Of a stretch of DNA of 64,000 bases, positions 39,359 through 51,090 are shown piece by piece. The stretch's first letter is position 1; the number at the start of each line of letters is the position of its first letter. A program made the position numbers and the translations under genes. Below the pieces are notes generated by a model. That model saw nothing but the letters and a program-made list of their open reading frames with translations, had not been told where the DNA came from and did not search any database. This DNA comes from Bacteriovoracaceae bacterium (GTDB taxonomy: Bacteria; Bdellovibrionota; Bacteriovoracia; Bacteriovoracales; Bacteriovoracaceae). The DNA lies in NCBI GenBank assembly GCA_013141065.1, contig JABFRR010000011.1, positions 62,001 to 126,000 of the forward strand, in the 5' to 3' direction.

Positions 39359-39904
39359 ATGAAAAAAATACTACTACTCGCTATGATCGCACTTTCTTTT
39401 TCAGTCTTGGCCGACGACATTGATGATATCTTTGTTCCCGGTGATGGTGAATTTAAATTTGAAAGATTCTCAAACGAAGGAATCCTTCTTTCAATAGACA
39501 GAGATGCTCGTGTTGCTTGTCACTCAAATGGACAATGTGTTCTTTCTTCTGTTCAAAGTGATTCAAAGGGATGGGAAGTTTCTTTTAATTTTGGACAAGG
39601 AAACAGTGTAAATTCAAATGGTGGTACAACGATTATTACTGGTGGATATGACTCTGGCAAAAATGACTGTAATACTTGTGATTCAATTAATTGGGGTTTA
39701 ACAATGTCATATAAAAAAGGACAATGTACTCAACAAGTAATGGTTCCAAGATCACTTTACTATGCCATGAACAGATACCTTTATGGTTTAATGCAAGAAA
39801 CTGGAGAGACTCGTAAAGGATTCACTCCTGCTGATGAAGCGATGATCATGTTTTATTCTACAATCATGAAACAAGCTTCTGCTAATGGTTGTAGTACTAA
39901 ATAA
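39359..39904 (+). CDS. Secreted protein of unknown function
   Basis: Signal peptide; SD 'AGGAG'; 'NDCNTCDSINWG'. Confidence 0.6.
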   Translation: MKKILLLAMIALSFSVLADDIDDIFVPGDGEFKFERFSNEGILLSIDRDARVACHSNGQCVLSSVQSDSKGWEVSFNFGQGNSVNSNGGTTIITGGYDSGKNDCNTCDSINWGLTMSYKKGQCTQQVMVPRSLYYAMNRYLYGLMQETGETRKGFTPADEAMIMFYSTIMKQASANGCSTK

Positions 39905-39911
39905 GTTTTTT

Positions 39912-39951
39912 TAAAAAAAGCCGGCATCATTTGATGCCGGCTTTTTTTTTG
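39912..39951 (+). terminator. Rho-independent terminator
   Basis: GCCGGCATCA-tt-TGATGCCGGC then T-run. Confidence 0.95.
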
Positions 39952-40043
39952 CCTAATACTGACAAGATTAATCAAATTCTCTTACCTAAATGGAAAAGTT
40001 GGCCCCTAGGGAACTTTATCTCCACACTCAGCTAAAATAAGAT

Positions 40044-40841
40044 ATGAGGATTTGTATGAAACAATTAATTTTAGTAATGAGTCTCTTTTTTATTACCCAA
40101 GGGATATATGCCAATGAAGAGTATTTAAGTTGGCAGAAAATTGAAAAAGAATTCGAAAAACTAAATTTAAATACCAAAGCTTTAAGTCATGTTCAATGTT
40201 TTTTTTCAGAGCATGAAAATACAGTTTTCAGGAAGAAGGTTTCTTTTGATGATTCGGGGCTTAATAGATGTTCAGGAGACTCTTCAATAACCATAGATTC
40301 TAAAAGAATTTTTGCGATCATTGATTACACCAAAGATAGTGATGAAAAAAGAATGTATTTAGTAGATAGATTAACCGGAAAAATCACTCCAATGGCCGTG
40401 GCCCATGGAAGATTTAAAGCAGGTTTTCTCAATCCTCGCGTCTCATTCTTAAAAAATTCTGTTTCAAAATCAAGATACTACAGTAATGAAATGAATTCGA
40501 ATGCGCCATCATCTGGTTTTTTTATAGCTGGAATAAAGTATGACGGAAAATTTAAACAAAGTTTAACCCTGCACGGTCTGGAAGAATCTATCAACGATAA
40601 TGCTTGCGAGAGGGCAGTTGTTATTCATAAGCATTTATTAGTTTCTAACAATAGAGCCTATGTGCTTTCCAGTGGCTGCCCAATGGTCAGCAGAAAGAAT
40701 ATCGATCAAGTCATAAACGCACTTCGCTCAAAAGAAGACATAAATGGCAATGTTGAAAAAAATGGTGGACTGGTCTTTATTTATGGTGAACGTGAGAAAA
40801 ATTGGCCGCAATTAAGCTGTCCAGGCAGTTTTAATCTTTAA
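40044..40841 (+). CDS. Secreted protein of unknown function
   Basis: Signal peptide. Confidence 0.5.
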   Translation: MRICMKQLILVMSLFFITQGIYANEEYLSWQKIEKEFEKLNLNTKALSHVQCFFSEHENTVFRKKVSFDDSGLNRCSGDSSITIDSKRIFAIIDYTKDSDEKRMYLVDRLTGKITPMAVAHGRFKAGFLNPRVSFLKNSVSKSRYYSNEMNSNAPSSGFFIAGIKYDGKFKQSLTLHGLEESINDNACERAVVIHKHLLVSNNRAYVLSSGCPMVSRKNIDQVINALRSKEDINGNVEKNGGLVFIYGEREKNWPQLSCPGSFNL

Positions 40842-40942
40842 TAAGCTTTCGATTTTACGTAAAAGTTGAAGCAGAGAGTAAGAATTAGTATTTGTCACGC
40901 TCTGGTGATTGAGACTATCATACGTTCTTTTAAGGAGAACTT

Positions 40943-41425
40943 ATGAAAGCCTGCATTTTTGCTCTATTATTACTCTCATTATCAAGTCACGCCAGAGAAC
41001 AAATTTCAACAAGTATGCAAATCGAAAAACTTTTTACTCAATCAACCCTGCCTGACTTTGAACCTTATATCGGCGTTGCCTTGCCAGGTCGCTGCTTTTT
41101 CAAAACCCCTCAAGAAGTGCAAACCGCTTCAGTCTTAGTTCCTTCTCAACTAGAAGAAGGGTTCGTTATCGCCCCCTTATCTGCCGATAAAAGGGCAGCC
41201 TCTTTTTTTGATAAAATGTCCCACTCTGAAATCCTCGAGAGGTTTCCTCAAGTCCAGAAACTCAACCGTATCGTTCATTATAATGAAAATGAGGCCATAT
41301 TATACCGAAAGAAAAAAAATCAAAACTTTGAAGCGAGAATCAGACAATTCCAAGACTATTTCTTTGTTCGAGTCCTAATGGCGAATCAAGAAGTTAGGTA
41401 CTGTTATTACCGAACACTTTTGTAA
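40943..41425 (+). CDS. Secreted protein of unknown function
   Basis: Signal peptide; SD AAGGAG. Confidence 0.5.
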   Translation: MKACIFALLLLSLSSHAREQISTSMQIEKLFTQSTLPDFEPYIGVALPGRCFFKTPQEVQTASVLVPSQLEEGFVIAPLSADKRAASFFDKMSHSEILERFPQVQKLNRIVHYNENEAILYRKKKNQNFEARIRQFQDYFFVRVLMANQEVRYCYYRTLL

Positions 41426-41503
41426 TTTTTACAAGCTGAACGATTCTGATCCAAATTTAGGGTATCTTGAGTTAACGGCATCAAATTTTCGGGAGATTGA
41501 AGT

Positions 41504-41827
41504 ATGAAGTTTTTAATAGCAATTTTGGTTTCTATAGCTGCTTTTTCTGCTTTAGCTGGTGATATTTCTCCAAAAATGTTGAGTGAGATTGAATCGAGAA
41601 TTTCTATTCAAAAAGAAGAGTTAAATCTTAAGACCAGTGGTCTTGATATCGTTGATATAGTCGAAGGAAAAATTGTGGCTTCAATTATCATCAGTGTGGA
41701 AGACAAAATTGAAGAAGCAGAAATGCTGTTGGCTGAAATTGAATCCGATGAATCCTTAACAGAAGAAAACATTCAGGCAATCGTTGACTTACTTGATGAA
41801 GCTGAAGTTTTAATCGAATCAATCTAA
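41504..41827 (+). CDS. Small acidic secreted protein
   Basis: Signal peptide. Confidence 0.5.
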   Translation: MKFLIAILVSIAAFSALAGDISPKMLSEIESRISIQKEELNLKTSGLDIVDIVEGKIVASIIISVEDKIEEAEMLLAEIESDESLTEENIQAIVDLLDEAEVLIESI

Positions 41828-44800
41828 TTTATTATTCTTGAGTGAAAGTAGACGTCCTTGACTTAGTTCCATAACATAGTCGAGATCGTCTACTGTGCTC
41901 AACCTATGGGCAATTATCAATACAGTTTTATTTTTTAATTCGGACCTCAAGATCGCTTGAATTTTATAATCCGATACTACATCGATGCTTGCAGTCGCTT
42001 CGTCCAACATAATTATTTTTGCATCTAATAAGAGTGCTCTTGCTAAACAAAAAAGCTGACGTTGCCCTTGAGAAAGATTGGCTCCTCCATCAGACACCGG
42101 GGTCTCTAGCTCTTGTTTCATATTTCTTACTAATTCACTTAGGCCGGTTAATTCTAAAACTTTCCAAATTTCATCAACACTTTTGAAACTATAAGGATCT
42201 AGATTGCTTCTGAGTGTGCCTATAAACAAAGTTGGATCTTGCGGAATAATGGCCAAACGTGAACGCAGAGTTTTTAAATCAATTGAACTAATATCAATGC
42301 CATCAATTTTTATACTCCCTTCTCGAATCGCCATAAAACGATAAATCATTTGAAAAATTGTCGTTTTACCTGCACCTGTTCGACCTATTATTCCGACCTG
42401 TAGACCCTGCAGGGATTTCAAACGTAAGACCATTGATCACATCTGGTAGAGATTCATCATAAGCAGCATAGACATTTTCAAATGAAATTTTTCCTTGAAC
42501 TGGCCAATTTTTCTCAGCAAAATATTCAATTGATGAAGTGATACTTTTTTCACCGGTAATGGCCGTCATGAATTTTATGCGTTCAATTGATGTCATCTTA
42601 GATTCTAGATCTGAAAGAATGCGAATCCCCCAATTGAGTGCCCCCCAAAAAGACATTGAATAAAGTGTCACTAATCCGGCAGATGCTGGGCTTAAGTAAT
42701 GATTGGAAACAGAGTAAATTAAACTAAGAGCAGTTGCACCGGATATAATTCCACCTATCATAGGAATTCTAATTGAAAACCAACGATTCAAAAGAAAATT
42801 ATTAACAAATGCTTTTTGACTTTTTTCTAAATGAGAAAAGAACTGTTCTCGAAACCACGGAATTTTATTATAGGCCCTGATAACTGGAAGACCTCCCAGT
42901 GTCTCTTTAAAGTGTGCATACCTCGGAGACCTGAATATGGAGTCCATGCGCTTCACTTCGCGAGCACAACGTCTATAAGACAACTGAAACTGCCAATAGA
43001 CGAATCCTAAAGGAATGATGATAATGAGAATGATAGGAACACTAAAGATGATGAGAAATAAAGAAATGAGAACTTGAAATAAAGCTTGAATCGCCGTTTC
43101 AAAATTCCATTGTAACTGAAAATCTACTGACTCGAGGTCTCTTGAAAACCTTTGTAATAATCTACCTACAGGTGTTGTATCAAAAAATCGAACTGGTGCC
43201 TTTAGTACGGATTCTAGCATTCGGTCATGAAGTTCAATTCCAGCTTGTATTCCTCTTTTGAGCCAGAAAAGTTGATTTGCCATCTGTACGAGTAAACTGA
43301 TTAAAGCGATAGTTCCATAAATTAAAATACCTTTCATCGGCGTTATCGATTCAGAGTGAGAAGTAAACCAACTGAGCCACCACTGATTGAATAATGGAAA
43401 AGCCGTGATGGCGAGCACTCCAAAAACCAATGAAAACATAATTAATTTTTGATATTTCCCTCGTCCACCTAATGCTTTTATATAATCTATATAAAGTGAT
43501 GCCCTCACCGCTCCTGATTCTCGATCTTCATCACTCATTAATTGAGTGTTTAATTCTGCCACAGGAGCACTTTCAACTTTTGAAGTTGTTAATTGAGACA
43601 CTTCATTATTACTTGCTTTATGATGAGAATAAAAATGTCGAAATTCTAAAGAATCCTCTAAAAGTTTTTCAAATTTACCACATCCAAGGATCTCACCATT
43701 TTTAAGAAAGAGAACTTGATCAAATAAAGTTAGATTATCTAATCGATGGGTAACAACGACTCTCGTTTTATTTTTCCAGGCACCAAATATTAAGTGCTGT
43801 ACAAGAAATTCTTCAGTGTGAATATCTACTGCAGAAAGTGGATCATCTAATAAAATAATTTCTGGATTATGCAGATGACAACGGGCTAAACACAGACGTT
43901 GTTTTTGACCACCACTTAAATTAACACCTTTTTCTCCTAACTCTGTCATATAAGAACCAGGGAGTCTTTCTATATCCTCACTGAGACCTGCCAGTCTTAG
44001 GGAATCTAATACATCATGAAGTGAGGCGCTTGCTAGGCCCATTTTCACATTCTCTAAAATTGAAGTATTCATAATATAGCTTTCTTGACCGACATAACCA
44101 AAATTATTCGCTCTCACTAACTTGGTGCCGGAGTCTGCTTTAAATTCATTTAAAATAAGTTGTAATATCGTTGTTTTGCCAGAGCCAACTTCTCCCACGA
44201 TAGCGAGACTTGAACCCTTCTTAACTTTAAAATTACAATTATTCAGTAGAAAATTAGACTTCAAAGCACGGTAAGAAATATTATTAAAAACTATATCAAA
44301 TTCTAGTTCAGGAGAATCAACGTAGAGGTCTTTCCACTTATCGACTTTTTTTGAATTGAGAAAAATTCTGATGCGGCCAAGAGACACCCAAGCATTCGTT
44401 AATCGAGAAAGAACACCCGGCAGATGAGCGATTGGTTCTTGTAAGAGTCCAAATAATGAAACACAAGTCAATACTAGGGCCGGAGTAAGATTTTCACCGC
44501 GAAGAAGATGAATCCAAAGAGCAAAAAATAATACTAAAGTTGTAATGGCCACAAAACTTAATCCAGAGAGCATTTCAGATCTCGCTAGACGTTTACGTGC
44601 ACTGACTTCCTCACTTCTAACAACTCCAACTTGTTTAATTATTTCTTCTTCCCATACGAAATATTTAACTAATCTCATTGATTGTAATACTTGTCCCATT
44701 AAAGTGACTCTCTCGTCTCTTTTTTTCATTAAAATTTCTTCAAGCGACATAAAGCTTTTAGCAATTTTTCTTGTGATGGGAGTTAAGATTCCAATGATGA

Positions 44801-45449
44801 GCACCGCAATGAGTCCGGTCCATCCTAAAAAATAAAAAAACATCGATAAGGAACCAAATAGAAGTAAAAATGCCCAGCCCAAATCTCCAATTAACATCGG
44901 CACGTCAGCAATAGATTCAGAATCTGAACTCATGTGATTGACAACATCACCAACATTAACTTCTTGCCTAGCATCTTGAGAAAGAACCAATGCCTGCTCA
45001 AAAATTAGTCGATTTAACCTACTCGTTATTCTGACATTTGCTCTAAGTGTAGCATAAAAATTATGTTGATAACCAATTCCCATAAAAATGCCAATTAATC
45101 CAAGGCCTACAGCAATTGGTAACACATTTAAGTAATCAATTTTTCCCTCAGACAATAAAGTTAACTTGGTTATAAATTGGTTTACAAAAAGTGGGCTTGA
45201 TAAACTTGCGACAACTCCAATAAAATAAAAAGACCAAGCTCGTTTAAGCAAGTATTTTTGCTCTCCAAGAATTTGCCATAGCATTGATTTGTTACTTTCT
45301 AAATTTATTGATGGATCTTTAATCGTCCGGTCCAGTTGTAATTCTGGAGGAACCTCGAGCAAGTCATCAAAAGTGAGTATTTTTTCTCGTCCCTTGCTAA
45401 TGAGTGGCGAAATCTGACAAAAAAAGAAGTTTTTAATACTTTGATACAT
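41819..45449 (-). pseudogene. ABCC/MRP-type fused ABC transporter split by a frameshift near 42411
   Basis: Two TMDs; NBD1 'GEVGSGKTT...LSGGQKQRLCLARC' in one frame; NBD2 'GIIGRTGAGKTT...LSQGQRQLFCLARALL' in the other. Confidence 0.75.
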
Positions 45450-45456
45450 AAGATTG

Positions 45457-46131
45457 TTAATTTTTGATCTCAATAACACACAGGCAATGTCCTTCATGGA
45501 TAGAAAACTGCCCTGTAAATTCGTCTAAATGACCAGGTCGATATTCATCGTTTAATTCTTTAAGTAATTTTATTTTAAAGGTTCCATTCAAAAAATCAAT
45601 TTCACTTACTGCTGCATCAAGAAATCCAAAAAACTGATGTACTTGAGGATAGAGAGCTTTATAAAGAGACTCTTTTATCGAAAAAATCAAAGTGAGTAAT
45701 TCTTCATTTGCTAAATTGGCGTGCGATTTTAAATCTAAACTATTCGTGATATGAGACTTGAGTTCTAACTTTGTTCTCCCAAGTATTTCCAAGTCAATAC
45801 CAACACCTTTTAAAAATTCGGAACTTCCTACAGCGGCACTAACATAATCTCGGTTGTGAGTGATACTACCAACAACGCCTAGAGGCCAAAGTGGAGAGCG
45901 GTCTACTGAATATGGTAATTCAAAAAGAGGACGGTTAAAATATTTACTGTGGGCCATGCTTGCACACATTCTCCCCAAGAGAAATTCCTCTATCCTTTTC
46001 GGATGAAAACTTAGAACCTCTGGTGAAAGAATAATACTTTCTTTCAGTGCCTGGTAATCACTTGAAAAAAAGTCTTCTCTTTTTAGAAAATAAAAAGATG
46101 AATAAGTAAAAAGATCATTCCATTTTCTCAA
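45457..46131 (-). CDS. EntD/Sfp-type 4'-phosphopantetheinyl transferase
   Basis: 'PLWPLGVVGSITHNRDYVSAAV', 'GVGIDLE', 'IFSIKESLYKALYP'. Confidence 0.85.
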   Translation of the reverse strand: MRKWNDLFTYSSFYFLKREDFFSSDYQALKESIILSPEVLSFHPKRIEEFLLGRMCASMAHSKYFNRPLFELPYSVDRSPLWPLGVVGSITHNRDYVSAAVGSSEFLKGVGIDLEILGRTKLELKSHITNSLDLKSHANLANEELLTLIFSIKESLYKALYPQVHQFFGFLDAAVSEIDFLNGTFKIKLLKELNDEYRPGHLDEFTGQFSIHEGHCLCVIEIKN

Positions 46132-47806
46132 GATTATTCCACTGTTTTAAAAAATCATTTAAAAACTGATCTCTCCAGATTTGATCATCTCCCAGATAGA
46201 GTAAAAATTTCTGATTTCCATATCTTAAGTAAAATGCACCAAAATCATTCCAATCTAAACGATTGGCTTCCATGTGTTCTTGCAAGCTCGCCCAAGCAGT
46301 GCGATCTGAGGCCGTAAATTCTGCTTCGAAGATGTTACTTTGAATACCCGATTCATTGACTGCAAAAACTTGTAATTCATGTTGAGTGCTAGTTAAATCA
46401 CATAACTTAAAATCCCAAAGTGTATTTATAACAGGGGTCAGAAATTTTTCTTTATTTAAGGCAATATTCACTTCAAAAACTTTATCGACACCGTTATTGA
46501 CTGCCTGACCTGATAAAATTAAGCAGGATTGAACAACTTGAATTTTAGTGTTTACTAACTGAGGCCGATTCATTCCCTCAACTTCGCCGAGCCAAGAATT
46601 TCGAGTAAATATTCGAGTGCCACCAAAAGTATTTTTTATTTCAAATTTAAATATGTACTCACCCATCGTGAGTTCTCGAGAAAATGCACTGAAACGTCTA
46701 TCTCGACCAATCACCACTGCAAAACGATCAACATTCTTTCCTGTTTTTTTATCTACAACTACGACGTTCAAAGATTTAAAAAATTCTTTTGGTATTGTGA
46801 TTAAACCCGCAACTTGAAACTGAAGCCCACTGGAGACGACGGGCTCCAATAAGACTTCTGGTAATCGAACTTCGCTCGATCGTCGATTATTTGTATAAAA
46901 AAATTGAGCGAGGTATTGTGGATAATTTAAGCTTTTTTTATTAATAAAGTTCCCACCATTTCCACCTTGTCCTGCTGGCCAGTTATGTCCTAGGTTTTTA
47001 TTCATAATGAGTGAGACTCTAGGCCCTGCGGCGTCTGACCACAAAGTACCAGTGCCTTCTTTGTTGGCACCATCTAATTTCAAAGTGTCAAAAGAACTTT
47101 GGTTGAGAGCTCCATAAATTGTTTTCAAAATATCTGCATTGAATAAATTAAAATTGGTGCTGACAATATAATCATTGTTGCCATAAATAATTGAAGCTAT
47201 TTGTGTTTTTAAAAATTGCTCTTTTCCATTGGCTAAATTTTTACATGTATTTAACATTGTTTCATAAGAAGTTTTAGGCCTAGAGATTTCAGACGATGCT
47301 GTTCCCGTAGATGGCCCGGCATTGATGCCAAGACCTGCATAGAGCTCGGGAGCCAAGCAACCCAAAATCATGGATTGACCTCCACCAGAAGAAAGTCCCG
47401 AGAGATAAACTTGTCCAGGATCAATATTTAATTCACTTCTGGCGATCAAAGCTTTAGTTAAATTAATTAATGCTCCATTATGACGATTATTTACGGTGTG
47501 ATCTCCACCATAATAATCCCAACAGCCTGCGAGCACTCCTCCATTTGGAACTTTGGGAATAGCAACAATCATATTAAAATCATCTGCAGTAGATTCCCAA
47601 TTTCCATCTTTTTTTAAATCTTCAGCTTTTTGTGAACAACCGTGAAGATTAATCATTAGAGATTTTTTTTTCGTTTTTACAGATAGGCTCAGCGGAATTT
47701 TTGGCAAATAATAGTGTACTTGGACTCCCGCAATTGTTTCAAATTTCCACTCAGCTAAGGCCTGCAATGAAAAAAAGCCTAAGGTCAAAAGAACGATTAA
47801 TTTCAT
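46115..47806 (-). CDS. PHB depolymerase-type secreted esterase
   Basis: 'MINLHGCSQKAEDL', 'VYLSGLSSGGGQSMILGC', 'NLGHNWPAGQGGN'. Confidence 0.8.
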   Translation of the reverse strand: MKLIVLLTLGFFSLQALAEWKFETIAGVQVHYYLPKIPLSLSVKTKKKSLMINLHGCSQKAEDLKKDGNWESTADDFNMIVAIPKVPNGGVLAGCWDYYGGDHTVNNRHNGALINLTKALIARSELNIDPGQVYLSGLSSGGGQSMILGCLAPELYAGLGINAGPSTGTASSEISRPKTSYETMLNTCKNLANGKEQFLKTQIASIIYGNNDYIVSTNFNLFNADILKTIYGALNQSSFDTLKLDGANKEGTGTLWSDAAGPRVSLIMNKNLGHNWPAGQGGNGGNFINKKSLNYPQYLAQFFYTNNRRSSEVRLPEVLLEPVVSSGLQFQVAGLITIPKEFFKSLNVVVVDKKTGKNVDRFAVVIGRDRRFSAFSRELTMGEYIFKFEIKNTFGGTRIFTRNSWLGEVEGMNRPQLVNTKIQVVQSCLILSGQAVNNGVDKVFEVNIALNKEKFLTPVINTLWDFKLCDLTSTQHELQVFAVNESGIQSNIFEAEFTASDRTAWASLQEHMEANRLDWNDFGAFYLRYGNQKFLLYLGDDQIWRDQFLNDFLKQWNNLEKME

Positions 47807-48336
47807 AAAATTCCACGATTAAGCATTAAGTCACTAATTTTATATATCTTAGAATTAAAAAGAAGCTTCGTCATATGAAAAAAGTCATTCTCTATTCATC
47901 TTAATTTTTCTATAATGACCCAATGAAATATACAAACTTGTCAGTCACTTTTTTATTATTCTTTTCTTTTTTTAGTTTAAACTTAGCAGCTGCTAACGAG
48001 TCGTGCACCAAGGCCAGCCGCCAAGAATTTTTAAGTCTCAATGAGGCGCTTTATCAAGAATACCGCGATATCGACACTCAAAGCAGCATGACAACTTATA
48101 AGAAAGCTTTTTGGATTGAAGGAAATCCTAAAGTTAACAAAGCACTTTTTTTAGCCCACGGCTACATGGGAAGCCCTGGGGAAATGAAATATTTAGCAGA
48201 ACCATTTATAAAAGCTGGCTGGTCTATAATTGGTTTTTTATTACCTGGTCATGGAAGTACGCACTTCGTGGCAAACGTTTACAAACATCCTCGGTGGTCT
48301 AATTCTTTAAAAATTCAATTAGATTTAGTCTCGAAG

Positions 48337-49975
48337 CAGCAGTTCCCGGCCTCTTAGCCTGTCAACCCGATTTAAAACTCATAGTGTTATAGGGTAATAA
48401 ATTCACGATTTTTCGAAAAAAATTATTTTTGATGGTAAATGGCTTTGAAGAATAAAAAACAAATCAGAACGGGCGTTAAAATTAACCTGTCTCTGGTGGC
48501 ATTTCACGATAGTAAAGAAGGTAATAAAATTGATCCCAGCTAGATAATGGCACCCATTCAATAGCACTGGTTAAACTGCTCCATAAGCTTGATTTTTGCT
48601 TAAATTTTTCAACTAATTTTTTAAAAGTATAACAACTAATCTCTTGGATCTGGTCAACAAAAAATGCCAGAAACATACTCATAATAAAATTATGTGTTAA
48701 GTTTTTTTCACCATGCCCATAATTATGTTCTAAATTATAACCTCTATTCTTCAAAGTATTAAACGTTTCATTTTCTATTTTCCAGCGCGTGCGACCTCCT
48801 TCTGCAAGTTGAACAATATTATTTTTTGTAACTGCTATATCTGTAATAAATGTGAAATTACGTTCGAGCCTTTCTGCTTTTCCCTTTTGCCAATCCATTC
48901 AGTGACTTCTTTAACTTGAACAAAATTTATAAATGGACTTTCCTTGTCTTGATGGAGTCTTATATTGTTTGCAAATCTGTAATTCATTTTTGTTGTTTTT
49001 ATAACTTTTCACCAGACTCAAAAACTCTTTCGTGAAACTGGGTTTCTCCAGTAGTCTCTCCCTCTTTTACACTCATAAAAAGAAGACTTTTAGTTTCTTT
49101 GACTGCTATTAAAAACTCATAACCATACTCTCGAAGTAATTTTATAATAGGTCCATTGGCATACAAAGCATCAAGTAAGAAAATTATTTTTAACTTCGGG
49201 TGCTCTCTTTTAAAATCAGCTAAAAATCTTCTAAATGCTGTTTGTTCAGAATCGTTTTTACTACTTCCATCAAGTCTCATAATGGGTTCAGGGCACATTG
49301 GAATAACTTGCTTTAGATCTGGGTGAACAATTGATCCTGCCAAAATATTATGTCCAAATTTAAGAGTCATTTTATTGTTTTCATCAAAATGTTCTTCAAT
49401 CATGCAACAGTCACAAACTAATTTTTCCGATCGAAAATATCCAGATCCATCTGTTGCTAATAAATAATGAGATTGACCATTAATTTTCATAAACTCAAAC
49501 TGCTCTAGCGTTTTTGATCTTTGAATATATGAAAAAAGTCTTTGAAATAATGGTCGATACTGATTGTATTCTACTGTTTCTAAAATATCTCTTAAGTGAG
49601 TATCTGACGGAACTCTATCAATTTTAAAAAGTGAGTTGAGATTGTGCATTCTAATTTTATGTTCTTTCAATTGATTTTCAAATTGTAAAAGAGATGGTGA
49701 TTTTAGGGCAAAGACCGCAAAGCTAGACATTAAAAAATTCTTGAGAGGTATTTCAAAAATTGGTCTTTTTTCCTTAAATTTTGAAAATTCAGATAGAATA
49801 ATTTCATTACATTCTTCAACTTTCAATTTATTTGCTTGTCGCCCCATAAAACACCTCTGAAAAGCATTTTAGATGGCCAGAAATGATTTGTGAAGGCCAG
49901 AAAGCATAAATCATTACGAAAAATTAAATATTTTCTCTTATCTTGAGTGGGAAAAATTTACACCGGGAATTCCTG
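48337..49975 (-). mobile_element. IS element, ~1639 bp, DDE transposase (IS4-superfamily/ISNCY-like?)
   Basis: 9-bp direct repeats GTCTCGAAG at 48328-48336 and 49976-49984; imperfect terminal IR CAGCAGTTCCCGG / CAGGAATTCCCGG (11/13). Confidence 0.9.
48482..49847 (-). pseudogene. Frameshifted transposase (48999..49847 and 48482..48898)
   Basis: 'LLATDGSGYF', 'IIFLLDALYANGP' and 'RTRWKIENETFNTLKNRGYNLEHNYGHG' in different frames. Confidence 0.8.
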
Positions 49976-50508
49976 GTCTCGAAGTGCTTTAAAGAAGTAA
50001 AAGCCGTTGGGTTTTCAACTGGTGGTCTTTTATTAACTCAATATGTATTAAACGAAAAAAAGCCCTCTAGCTTAAAGAGTCTACATCTCATTTCTCCTTA
50101 CTACATCCAACGTTTTGGTGGATTTTTTGACAGCATAATAGGTCATTTTGTGAATGGACTTTCAGTTGATACTGCCTATTTCCTGAGCCGATTTAAAGAT
50201 TTAAAAGTTATGACACTTGATTCGCAGTTTTATCATCAAAATCTTCCCATAGACGCAGGTCTGCAAGTTAAAGAACTAGGAATTATTGAATCAAAGAAAG
50301 ATTATACTGCTAAAAAAATACCAGTTCAGCTTTTTATTTCAGAAGGAGATTGGACAGTCGATATTCAGGCGACCAAAGACTTTATAATAAAAAATTTTGA
50401 AGAAGTTGAACTTACTTATTACAAAGGTGAAGAGCCTCATCACTTAATGTCACCTTCAGTAAGTTCAAAAGCTAAAGAGATTCAGCAGAAAATTTTTAAT
50501 TTTTAATA

Positions 50509-51090
50509 TTAATTTGGCAAATTTGATTGTGCTAACAAGTCATCAAGAAAGAATGCACTCAATTCCATTCTTCCACCCAATTGACTTTTTCGGTATATTT
50601 GACTGGCTTGTTGCCTGACCGTATTTTCATTTGAACCTCGAATTTCTGCAATTTCTTTCATTGATAAACCTTTTATTAATAATAAGGCTATTTCTTTTTC
50701 ACCACGACTAAATGACCATCGATTAAACTGAGCATCGATATAACTTAAAAACTCAGAAGAAAGATGACCAATTTTTTGTTGAAAATCCATTTGCTCTTCT
50801 TTTATTTTTTGATTCAAATTCGCATTTATCAATCCCAATTCGGTTATTTTCTCTCGGTAACCTGTCATTTCATTTGATTGCCATTTAACAATTCTAAATT
50901 GAAAGAAGGCTCCAAGCATAGAAAAAATCCATAAGGCAATTTCAAGCATGAGGTGATCGATACCAACCCCTTGCCTCATGTCTACAACGACATCAAACAT
51001 CGTAAACAAACTCACTCCGAGTAAAAGTATGAAAGTTATAATTTTAATTTTATTTTCTTGAGTAGACGTCATAGTATTTTGTAACTCCAT
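50509..51090 (-). CDS. Membrane-anchored LuxR-type HTH regulator
   Basis: Two TM segments, then 'FSRGEKEIALLLIKGLSMKEIAEIRGSNENTVRQQASQIYRKSQL'. Confidence 0.75.
   Translation of the reverse strand: MELQNTMTSTQENKIKIITFILLLGVSLFTMFDVVVDMRQGVGIDHLMLEIALWIFSMLGAFFQFRIVKWQSNEMTGYREKITELGLINANLNQKIKEEQMDFQQKIGHLSSEFLSYIDAQFNRWSFSRGEKEIALLLIKGLSMKEIAEIRGSNENTVRQQASQIYRKSQLGGRMELSAFFLDDLLAQSNLPN

Larger units (their letters stand above)
47923..50506 (+). pseudogene. Alpha/beta hydrolase interrupted by an IS; intact gene = 47923..48336 joined to 49985..50506
   Basis: 'LFLAHGYMGSPGEM' upstream, 'VGFSTGGLLLTQYVL' and 'FISEGDWTVD' downstream; the frame is restored when the IS and one target copy are removed. 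Confidence 0.9.

Noticed and set aside
45457-46131. PPTase as evidence of a local NRPS/PKS cluster
   Set aside because: No carrier-protein, condensation or ketosynthase genes in the window; EntD-type PPTases are often unlinked
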